From Actinoplanes liguriensis (GTDB lineage: Bacteria > Actinomycetota > Actinomycetes > Mycobacteriales > Micromonosporaceae), in NCBI GenBank assembly GCA_000715855.1, contig KL571246.1, forward strand, positions 21,969 through 32,495: DNA of 10,527 nucleotides, written 5' to 3'. The translations under genes were made by a program, and so were the position numbers. How positions within the stretch are numbered: position 1 is the first letter of the stretch; every line of letters starts with the position of its first letter. Of the stretch, positions 1 to 5,752 are shown in pieces. The notes beneath the pieces are model-generated. The model was given only the letters and a program-made list of their open reading frames with translations, made no database searches and had not been told where the DNA came from.

Positions 1-237
1 GGGTCCCCGCGGGAGCGGCGGACATGGACCACAGCGGAGGTAGGACATGAGGTTCTTGATTTTGATCGGGGTGAAACCATGCACGGCGGCCGCCTTGCGG
101 GTTGGCTACCGCATGACGACCGCCGTGAGTCCGGGATCCGCCGCGCCGGTGTGGAGTGCCCTCCTCATCGGCGAGCAGGGGCCGGACCTGCGGACTTTCC
201 CGAAGTTCGGACGGGCCGGGCGAAAATGCGGACGCGG
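1..237. other. Unresolved left edge, no secure gene
   Basis: Two weak, mutually exclusive readings exist. On the plus strand a frame open from the edge ends at 48-50 with residues MDHSGGRT. Its stop overlaps (ATGA) an ATG at 47 that has a good GGAGGT Shine-Dalgarno 6 nt upstream. The following peptide begins MRFLILIGV like a signal sequence, but it then becomes arginine-rich and runs antisense into the peroxiredoxin gene, so it would have to be short or frameshifted. On the minus strand a GTG at 84 opens a frame to the edge that includes TPIKIKNLMSYLRCGPC, with well-behaved third-position GC in its middle. I cannot choose between them, and neither is recognised. Past the peroxiredoxin stop I see no convincing terminator hairpin. 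Confidence 0.3.
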
Positions 238-714
238 TCAGTCGAGGCCGAGGTCGCGGCGGAGTTTGGCGACGTGGCCGGTGGCCTTGACGTTGTAGAG
301 GGCTCGCTCGATGGCGCCGTTCTCGTCGATGACGAACGTGGAACGGATCACGCCCGTGACCGTCTTGCCGTAGAGCTGCTTCTCGCCGAACGCGCCGTAG
401 GAGATCAGGACGCTCTTGTCCTCATCGCTGACCAGCGGGAACGTGATCGCGTCGTGCTCGCGGAACTTCGCCAGCTTGGCCGGTTTGTCGGGGGAGATGC
501 CGACCACCTCGTACCCGGCGGCCTGCAGCGACGCGAGTGAGTCGCGGAAGTCGCAGGCCTGCTTGGTGCAGCCGGGCGTCATCGCGGCAGGGTAGGCGTA
601 GAGCACGACCTTGCGCCCGCGCAGGTCCTTCAGCGAGAGGCTCTCGCCGGTGTCGGTGGGAAGGGTGAAGTCGGGCGCGGCGTCGCCGGCGCTGAGACGC
701 ACGTTTTCAGTCAT
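238..714 (-). CDS. bcp: Peroxiredoxin, BCP/PrxQ type
   Basis: A 158-residue thiol peroxidase of the AhpC/TSA fold, predicted cytosolic, which reduces H2O2 and organic hydroperoxides using thioredoxin-like reductants. The N-terminal GDAAPDFTLPTDTGESLSL segment is the usual family opening. The active site TPGCTKQACDFRD (residues 46-58) holds the peroxidatic Cys49 and a resolving Cys54 five residues later, the arrangement typical of atypical 2-Cys PrxQ enzymes. The length is normal. The ATG at 714 is chosen because the family domain begins directly after it and the open frame further upstream is the antisense-like shadow of speD. The start overlaps the speD stop by 8 nt (ATGACTGA) and has no strong ribosome site, so translation probably depends on coupling to speD. 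Family assignment is very secure. Confidence 0.95.
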   Translation of the reverse strand: MTENVRLSAGDAAPDFTLPTDTGESLSLKDLRGRKVVLYAYPAAMTPGCTKQACDFRDSLASLQAAGYEVVGISPDKPAKLAKFREHDAITFPLVSDEDKSVLISYGAFGEKQLYGKTVTGVIRSTFVIDENGAIERALYNVKATGHVAKLRRDLGLD

Positions 715-1150
715 GCACCGACGATAGTGCGGTCCGGTGGCCGCTCCAGAGTTGCTCCGCCGCAGCCAGATCGCGTGGCCACTCCTCGCCGCGGCGCCGC
801 AGGAGGTGCTCGCTGATCCGGAAGTCGCCGACCAGGCGGCGGAACTCGGCCAGCACGTCCGCCTCGCGGAACGGCTTGCAGGAGAAGACGTTGACGAAGA
901 TCTCCCGCAAGTGGGGGTACGTGTGGATCGCGGCATGCGACTCGGCCAGGATCACGACAGCCGATTTGCCGGACTTCTCCGGTGGGCCGCCCTCGGTGGC
1001 GACCATCGGGCCGGCGATGACGGTCATGCCGATCCGGGTCACGAGGTCGCGCATGAAGGTTGTCAAGGCCAGATCGTCGTCGAGCGCGGTGATGTCGGCG
1101 ATGCCGGACAACCGCAGGGTCAGCTCATCGCCGTAGTGGTCATTCTCCAT
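707..1150 (-). CDS. speD: S-adenosylmethionine decarboxylase proenzyme homologue (SpeD/SpeH class)
   Basis: A 147-residue pyruvoyl-dependent decarboxylase. The proenzyme self-cleaves between Glu70 and Ser71 in AESHAAIHTYPH, and Ser71 becomes the pyruvoyl group. His76 and Cys91 (VFSCKPF) lie 5 and 20 residues after that serine, the same spacing as the processing and proton-donor residues of Bacillus-type SpeH. In polyamine synthesis the enzyme makes decarboxylated AdoMet for spermidine synthase. The ATG at 1150 is preceded by GGGAGG (1155-1160, 4-nt gap). The longer open frame upstream lacks family sequence. The gene is first in a pair with the peroxiredoxin, and no spermidine synthase is in view. 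Some bacterial SpeD homologues lacking a nearby speE have been reported as arginine or ornithine decarboxylases, so the substrate is not certain. Confidence 0.9.
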   Translation of the reverse strand: MENDHYGDELTLRLSGIADITALDDDLALTTFMRDLVTRIGMTVIAGPMVATEGGPPEKSGKSAVVILAESHAAIHTYPHLREIFVNVFSCKPFREADVLAEFRRLVGDFRISEHLLRRRGEEWPRDLAAAEQLWSGHRTALSSVHD

Positions 1151-1413
1151 GACGCCTCCCGTGGCTGTTAATGCCACGTTACCGGCCTCCGAAGCCCGCG
1201 AATGTGCCACGTTTTCCCAGCTAGAGGCCGATGTCGGAATCCGTTTCGAAGCAACTTGATCCCACCGTTTTCCGCATTCTGACCACCGTGGACGGTGCGA
1301 ATTCACGTGTTCCGCTACGGACAGTCGGATACCGGTCTGGCGGTCTGCCGCGGATCTTCAGTACGCTCCCCGCGGAGTCGCGCAATCTGCGTCAAGAGCG
1401 GAGAACAAGGGTC
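1151..1413. promoter_or_regulatory. Divergent intergenic region between speD and the Asp23 gene
   Basis: This region must hold promoters for both divergent genes, but no -35/-10 pair is convincing. An inverted repeat GTGGC-N7-GCCAC (1161-1177) sits directly upstream of the speD ribosome site, where it could act as an operator or as a leader hairpin. The octamer GCCACGTT occurs twice as a direct repeat, at 1173-1180 and 1205-1212, 32 nt apart. On the plus strand GTGTTC (1307-1312) and GGATAC (1327-1332), 14 nt apart, loosely resemble a SigB-type stress promoter. That would suit an Asp23 gene but is weak. A start at 1231 would extend the Asp23 frame, but the extra residues do not look like protein. 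Confidence 0.35.
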
Positions 1414-1788
1414 ATGACCGAGCCCACTGGCGGAACTACCGCGAACGGCAGCACCACCGTCTCCGGCGAAGTGGTGGAGAAGATCGCCGCCGCGGCGGCA
1501 CGCACCGTGCCCGGCGTCGCGGACCTGGGTGGCGATGTCGCCCGTTTCTTCAACAGCGTGCTGGACAAGGTCGGCCTGGACACCGTCGGTGACGGCAGCC
1601 GGGGCGTCTCGGCCGAGGTCAAGGACGGCACCGCGACCGTGAACGTCGTGGTCGTGCTCGCCGCCGGCACCATCGTCGCGGAGGTGACCGGCGCCGTGCA
1701 GGCGAAGGTGACCGAGGCGGTGGAGAGCTACGGCCTGCGTGTCCTGGCCGTCAACGTCAACGTGGACGACATCGCGATCCAGGGCTAG
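1414..1788 (+). CDS. Asp23/Gls24 family envelope stress response protein
   Basis: A 124-residue protein. After a flexible Thr/Gly/Asn-rich tail, the family pattern TVSGEVVEKIAAAAARTVPG (residues 15-34) leads into the two-part domain. It ends in the beta-strand and helix region with AEVKDGTATVNVVVVLAAG, VQAKVTEAVESYGLRV and VNVNVDDIAI. There is no signal peptide or transmembrane helix, so it is probably cytosolic or peripheral at the membrane, as in Gram-positive alkaline shock proteins. The molecular function of the family is poorly known, with roles in envelope stress tolerance. The ATG at 1414 is preceded by AAGG and GGAG-like sequence. The stop TAG (1786-1788) shares the palindrome CTAG with the stop of the convergent response regulator. 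The family call is strong. Confidence 0.9.
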   Translation: MTEPTGGTTANGSTTVSGEVVEKIAAAAARTVPGVADLGGDVARFFNSVLDKVGLDTVGDGSRGVSAEVKDGTATVNVVVVLAAGTIVAEVTGAVQAKVTEAVESYGLRVLAVNVNVDDIAIQG

Positions 1789-2435
1789 ACCAGCCGGTTC
1801 TCGTGGGCGTAGACGACGATCTGCACCCGGTCGCGTAACTCGAGCTTGCCGAGCAGCCGTCCGACGTGAGCCTTCACGGTCGCCTCGGAGACGTGCAGCT
1901 CCTCGGCGATCTCTCCGTTCGAGCGGCCCCGGCCCACCAGGACGAGGACTTCCCGTTCCCGTTCGGTGAGCCGGTCCGTCTTCGATGACGCCTGCCCACC
2001 CTCCGGTGGCAGGTGTGGCAGGAACGTGTCCAGCAACCGCCGGGTGACCGCGGGGGCGACGACCGCGTGTCCGCCCGCGACCGCGTGGATCGCGCTGATC
2101 AGGCCGGCCGGCGGCACGTCCTTGAGCAGGAATCCGCTGGCTCCGGCGCGCAGTGCGGCGTAGACGTGCTCGTCCAGGTCGAAGGTGGTCAGGATCAGGA
2201 CCCGGGCGGCGCTTCCGGACGCGATGATCTGCCGGGTCGCCTCGATGCCGTCCAGGACCGGCATCCGTACGTCCATGAGCACCACGTCCGGTCGCAGCGC
2301 CCGCGTCATCCGGATCGCCTGCGCCCCGTCGCCGGCCTCGCCGACCACCGTGATGTCCGGTTGCGCCTCCAGCACCAGCCGGAAGCCGAGGGAGAGCAGC
2401 GGCTGGTCGTCCACCAGCAGCACGGAGACGCTCAT
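1785..2435 (-). CDS. LuxR/NarL-family DNA-binding response regulator
   Basis: A 216-residue two-component regulator. The receiver domain (about 1-120) carries the acidic pair Asp9/Asp10, phospho-acceptor Asp55 in VVLMDVRMP, Thr83/84 and Lys105 in GFLLKDVPP. A linker leads to a C-terminal LuxR helix-turn-helix (about 153-212) with RLTEREREVLVLVGRG and SNGEIAEELHVSEATVKAH, which binds DNA as a dimer. The ATG at 2435 has GAGG 5 nt upstream and overlaps the kinase stop by ATGA, so the two are translationally coupled. The upstream open frame that joins it to the kinase N-terminus is an artefact of the junction at 2888-2908. Likely targets are the ABC genes of its own operon. The terminal TAG (1785-1787) is shared in the CTAG with the convergent Asp23 gene. 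Confidence 0.94.
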   Translation of the reverse strand: MSVSVLLVDDQPLLSLGFRLVLEAQPDITVVGEAGDGAQAIRMTRALRPDVVLMDVRMPVLDGIEATRQIIASGSAARVLILTTFDLDEHVYAALRAGASGFLLKDVPPAGLISAIHAVAGGHAVVAPAVTRRLLDTFLPHLPPEGGQASSKTDRLTEREREVLVLVGRGRSNGEIAEELHVSEATVKAHVGRLLGKLELRDRVQIVVYAHENRLV

Positions 2436-3497
2436 CGGAACCTCAGCGTCGCGTGCACCCGCCAGCCGGCGCCCGGGCGTGGCCCGGCTTCGAGCCGCCC
2501 GTCGTAGGCCGCGACGCGCTCCCGCATGCCGGCCAGGCCGTGGCGCCCGTCGGCGTCCGGAACCGGTGCGGTGTGACCCGCGCCGTCGTCGATGACCGTT
2601 ATGTCGATATGGGACGGTTCGTAGCGCAAGGTCACCTCGGCGTCGGCTCCGGGAGCGGCGTGTTTGAGCACGTTGGTCAGCGCTTCCTGGACGACGCGGT
2701 AGATCGCGAGGCCCGCCCCGGGTCCCCAGTCGCCCGGCGTGCCCTCGCTGACGAGCGCGATGGTGAGGCCGGCAGCCCGCAGGCGCTCGACCAGCGCGTC
2801 GATGTCGGCGAGGCCGGGCTGAGGGGTGCGGGCGATCGGCGTACCGGAAAAATCGTGGGTCAGGCCGACGAGCCGGCGCATCTCGGTCTGTCTGTGTATA
2901 AGAGACAGCCGCCGCCCCGTCCGACAGGGCGATCATGACCGAGATGTGGTGCGCCACCACGTCGTGCATCTCCCGCGCGATGCGCGCCCGTTCCTCGGCC
3001 ACGGCGAGACGTGCCTGCTGGTCCCGTTCGATCTCCAGGCGCCGCGCCCGGTCCTCCAATTCCCGGAGGTACGCCGCACGCGTCCGCTGACTGATCCCGA
3101 CCAGCGCGGTGGCGACCACGAGCGCCGCCACCGCCGCGACCGCCACCCAGTTCTCCCGCGCGCCGAGCCCCGGCAGCACGGTGACGACCACGGCGGGCCA
3201 GACGTATCGGGCCGGTCGATGCCGGGCCAGGGAGTGCAGCGCCAGCAGCGGGACCAGCAGCGCGGCCGGATTCTGCAACCCGGCCGCCTGCGAGCTCCAG
3301 CAGAGAACGGTGACCAGGACGAAGACCGGCACCGGCGCGTCCCGCCGCCAGATCAGCGGGACGGGCAGCAGCACCGCCGCGACCCAGTCGGCCGGGCCGG
3401 TCGCCGTGACCGTCGCGCCGGTCCGCCCGGTCAGGATGATTCCGCAGGCCAGGGCGGCCAGCGTGGCGATCCCGGCGTCCACCGCCCGCGGTCTCAT
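2432..3497 (-). CDS. Sensor histidine kinase (HisKA_3/NarL type), broken by an adapter-like junction
   Basis: Membrane sensor kinase partner of the adjacent regulator. The N-terminal half (3497-2909) has several hydrophobic membrane segments (residues about 7-24, 36-50, 55-70, 76-90, 98-135) with almost no extracellular loop. A coiled linker and the dimerisation box AREMHDVVAHHISVMI follow, with phospho-acceptor His178. The C-terminal half (2887-2432) lies in another frame and resumes at TEMRRLVGLTHD. It includes the ATPase N-box VVQEALTNVLKHA, DDGAG, and GRHGLAGMRERV. Between them lie 21 bases of transposon-end sequence in place of what should be roughly 25 codons of the second dimerisation helix, so the frame breaks. 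The break is probably technical, and the gene is likely intact in the organism. A GTG at 3515, next to the permease stop, is an alternative start. The stop overlaps the regulator start (ATGA). Confidence 0.88.
2888..2908. other. Tn5/Nextera mosaic-end sequence (probable library or assembly artefact)
   Basis: Positions 2893-2908 read TGTGTATAAGAGACAG, identical to the inner 16 bases of the 19-base hyperactive Tn5 mosaic end used in Nextera adapters. The six bases before them (CTGTCT, 2888-2893, sharing one T) are the first bases of the opposite-orientation mosaic end. The structure is therefore genome, truncated adapter, truncated adapter, genome. The stretch is AT-rich inside a GC-rich gene. 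The flanks (2879-2887 and 2909-2917) show no 9-bp target duplication, and no transposon lies between, so this is not a transposition scar. It interrupts and frameshifts the histidine kinase. Confidence 0.93.
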
Positions 3498-3515
3498 CCG
3501 CCCAGTGTGGACCAC

Positions 3516-4295
3516 TTACGGATCCCGTCTCCAGAGCACGATCCCACCGGCGGCCAGCGCCAGGAGCACCCAGCCGGCCGTGACCAGCGCCGCCGGCCCG
3601 GGGTTCAGCATCGTGAACGGATTCCCGCCGTCTCGCACCGCGTAGAGCGCCTGCGCCGCCGCGACCGGGATGTACTTCAGCACGTGGTCCCCGACCGAGG
3701 CGGGCAGCGTCTGGCTGAGCACGGCCGGCGCCACCAGGATGAGCAGGACGTAGACGGTGAGCGCGGTGGCCGTGTGCCGCAGCAGCGCGCCCAGCCCGAG
3801 TCCGATCAGCGCCAGCGCCACCGGCGCCGCGCCCGCACCGACGATCGCCCGCAGCACGCCGGGGTCACCCGCCCCGAGCCGGGCGGCCGCGGGCGCGAAC
3901 GACTGGCTCACCACCAGTGAGACGACGCCCACCAGGAGCATCACCGGGACGGCCAGCACGGCCAGCGCGGCCGTTTTCGCCCCGAGCACGGCCGCCCGCC
4001 GCGGGACCGCCGCGAACGTCGACCGGATCAGCCCCGAGCTGTACTCACCGGTCACCATCATGATCCCGAACGCCCCCAGGAGCAGGGAGAACACGTCGAT
4101 CCCGAGGAACGCGCGGCTGATCAGCTCGGCGGGGGTGTTGGACGCGCCGGGGAGCCGGTTCGCGTTCCAGCCGATCGTCCCGGCCAGCGCGACGGTCAGG
4201 ATCGCGATCGTGCCGAACAGCACCCAGGTGGAGCGCAGGGCACGGAGCTTGCCCAGCTCGGCGTGCAGGACCCGGGGAAACGTCACCTTGATCAT
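3516..4295 (-). CDS. ABC-2 type transporter permease
   Basis: A 259-residue integral membrane subunit of an ABC exporter. It opens MIKVTFPRVLHAELGKLRALRS, the usual cytosolic amphipathic start, followed by about six hydrophobic helices (residues about 25-44, 70-86, 107-131, 152-176, 181-197, 236-254). The motif GEYSSGLIRSTFAAVPRR (about 88-105) is characteristic of ABC-2 permeases paired with BcrA-like ATPases. The ATG at 4295 overlaps the ATPase stop (ATGA) and starts the recognisable family sequence. The frame continues upstream only as arginine/glycine-rich shadow of the ATPase. Its TAA (3516-3518) directly abuts the possible GTG start of the kinase. The substrate is unknown; antibiotics, peptides or lipids are typical. 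Confidence 0.92.
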   Translation of the reverse strand: MIKVTFPRVLHAELGKLRALRSTWVLFGTIAILTVALAGTIGWNANRLPGASNTPAELISRAFLGIDVFSLLLGAFGIMMVTGEYSSGLIRSTFAAVPRRAAVLGAKTAALAVLAVPVMLLVGVVSLVVSQSFAPAAARLGAGDPGVLRAIVGAGAAPVALALIGLGLGALLRHTATALTVYVLLILVAPAVLSQTLPASVGDHVLKYIPVAAAQALYAVRDGGNPFTMLNPGPAALVTAGWVLLALAAGGIVLWRRDP

Positions 4296-5161
4296 GACCG
4301 CACCAGCTCCATGTACGCCTGCTCCAGCGACGCCTTGACCGGGGTGAGCTCGTAGACCACGAGCCGGTGCTCGGCCGCCACCGCGCCGATCCGCTCGACG
4401 TCCATCCCGGCGACCTCGAGCAGCCCCGTCTCCCGTGTGGTCACCGTCGCGCCCTGCCCGGTGAGCACCTCGCGCAGCCGCGTCGCGTCCGGCGAGCGCA
4501 CCAGGCTGGTCGCCCGCGTCAGCAGCGCGTCGATGCCCGTGTCCGCGAGCAGACGCCCGTTTCCGATCACCAGCAGGTGGTCCGCGGTCACCGCCATCTC
4601 GCTCATCAGATGGCTGGAGATCAGGACGGTACGACCCTCCGCCGCCAGCCGTCCCAGCAGCGTCCGGATCCACAGGACCCCGTCCGGGTCCAGCCCGTTC
4701 ACCGGCTCGTCCAGGATCACGACCGCCGGATCCCCGAGCAGCGCCGCCGCGATCCCGAGCCGTTGACCCATCCCGAGCGAGAAGGTCCCGGCCCGCTTGG
4801 TGATCCCGGCCAGCCCGACCTCGTCGAGCAGCGCGTCCACCCGGCTCCGCGGGATCCCGTGCGTCCGGGCCAGCCCCAGCAGGTGCTCCTGGGCCGTCCG
4901 CCCCCGATGGACGGCCTTGCCTTCGAGCAACGCGCCGGCCACCGTCAGCGGCGCCCGGTGCTCCCGGTAGGGCTTGCCGCCCACGGTGGCCCGTCCCGCG
5001 GTGGGCCGGTCCAGCCCCAGGATCATCCGCATCGTGGTGGACTTGCCGGCCCCGTTCGGCCCGAGGAACCCGGTCACCCGCCCGGCTCGCACCTCGAACG
5101 ACAACCCGTCCACCGCGGTCGTCGTCCCGAATCGCTTCACCAATCCGTCGACTTCAATCAT
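4292..5161 (-). CDS. ABC transporter ATP-binding protein (BcrA/DrrA-like)
   Basis: A 289-residue nucleotide-binding subunit that powers the downstream permease. In order it has Walker A GPNGAGKST (34-42), signature FSLGMGQRLGIA (127-138, the SLGMGQ variant common in this exporter class rather than LSGGQ), Walker B VVILDEP (147-153), D-loop NGLDPD (155-160) and switch His184 in ISSHLMSE. A C-terminal domain ends in YELTPVKASLEQAYMELV, as in drug-resistance exporters. The ATG at 5161 begins the family sequence. The open frame upstream is a shadow of the divergent membrane-protein gene. No strong Shine-Dalgarno precedes it, so a leaderless start is possible (TAGCGT at 5169-5174 is a conceivable -10). 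It is the first gene of the ATPase-permease-kinase-regulator operon. Confidence 0.94.
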   Translation of the reverse strand: MIEVDGLVKRFGTTTAVDGLSFEVRAGRVTGFLGPNGAGKSTTMRMILGLDRPTAGRATVGGKPYREHRAPLTVAGALLEGKAVHRGRTAQEHLLGLARTHGIPRSRVDALLDEVGLAGITKRAGTFSLGMGQRLGIAAALLGDPAVVILDEPVNGLDPDGVLWIRTLLGRLAAEGRTVLISSHLMSEMAVTADHLLVIGNGRLLADTGIDALLTRATSLVRSPDATRLREVLTGQGATVTTRETGLLEVAGMDVERIGAVAAEHRLVVYELTPVKASLEQAYMELVRS

Positions 5162-5329
5162 GTGACCGACGCTAGGAACGATCGCCCGGCGGCGGACCCA
5201 CCCACGGTCTACACCCGGCCGGGCCGGCGTTCGACCCGGGTCGCGGTTTTGTGTTGTCCGCGGGCCGGGCCGCCGTCTCCCAGGTGTGGTTGTCGTAACT
5301 GGCCGGCATCGGCGCCCCGCCTCGCCGGT
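5162..5329. promoter_or_regulatory. Divergent promoter region with a 12-bp palindrome
   Basis: This region separates the ABC/two-component operon from the divergent membrane-protein gene. It contains a perfect 12-bp palindrome CGACCCGGGTCG (5232-5243) and, nearby, a 13-bp dyad CCGGCC-G-GGCCGG (5215-5227). The first is a plausible operator, perhaps for the operon's own LuxR-type regulator. The second is all G/C and could be chance. No clean -35/-10 pair is visible. Confidence 0.3.
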
Positions 5330-5752
5330 GTGGGGTGCCGCCGTCGTCGTGCTGGGCTGGCTGTGGCGCTCTTCGTGCACCTGGGCTCGGTGGTCGTCGG
5401 TTTCGGCGCGGTCCTGCTCGTCGACTGGCTCGGTTTCCTCTGGCTGACCGGCCGCGCGACCCTCGCCGACGTGCTGCGCACCGCGCACGGCGCCCACGTC
5501 CCGACCTGGGCCGGCTTCGCCGGATTGCTGGTCTCCGGCCTGTTCCTGGGCGTCCCGGCCGGCCCGAAAGCGATCGCGGTGCTGGTCGTCGGCCTCAACG
5601 GCATCTACGCCGGCGTGCTCCTGTCCGAGCTGAGCCGCCACCCCACACCACCCACGGCCCTGCTGACCCGAGCCACCGCCGCCACACTCATCTCCCAGAT
5701 CGCCTGGTGGACCGCGGTCATCCTCGGCTACCTCAACAGCCGCGGCCGCTAG
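5330..5752 (+). CDS. Small four-helix membrane protein of unknown function
   Basis: A protein of about 140 residues with a positively charged start (MGCRRRRAG) and four hydrophobic segments (about 9-37, 58-75, 79-100, 115-134). The pattern VALFVHLGSVVVGFGAVLLVDWLGFLWLTGRATL looks like a conserved actinobacterial membrane family, but I cannot name it and give no function. Third-position GC is very high and the composition is clearly coding from about 5357 onward. The start is uncertain: GTG at 5330 or GTG at 5363 (130 residues). Neither has a good ribosome site, and upstream of 5330 the frame is not protein-like. The stop TAG (5750-5752) shares the CTAG palindrome with the stop of the convergent HNH gene, leaving no room for a terminator between them. 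Confidence 0.75.
   Translation: MGCRRRRAGLAVALFVHLGSVVVGFGAVLLVDWLGFLWLTGRATLADVLRTAHGAHVPTWAGFAGLLVSGLFLGVPAGPKAIAVLVVGLNGIYAGVLLSELSRHPTPPTALLTRATAATLISQIAWWTAVILGYLNSRGR

Noticed and set aside
79..540. 153-residue plus-strand frame opposite the peroxiredoxin
   Set aside because: Shadow of a well-supported gene, with no recognisable domain.
1231..1413. N-terminal extension of the Asp23 protein from 1231
   Set aside because: The added residues have no family similarity and poor third-position GC. The ATG at 1414 fits the usual domain length.
2879..2917. A genuine Tn5-family insertion scar in the kinase
   Set aside because: The 9-base flanks differ, no transposon body is present, and kinase codons are missing rather than duplicated. 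Adapter carry-over explains all three.
2453..3920. Long plus-strand open frames opposite the kinase, regulator and permease
   Set aside because: They are rich in Arg/Pro/Gly/Gln, match no family, and are the usual antisense shadows in GC-rich DNA. One even reads through the adapter junction.
5215..5227. GC-only dyad CCGGCC-G-GGCCGG as a terminator
   Set aside because: The loop would be a single base and no U-tract follows. In DNA this GC-rich it may be chance.
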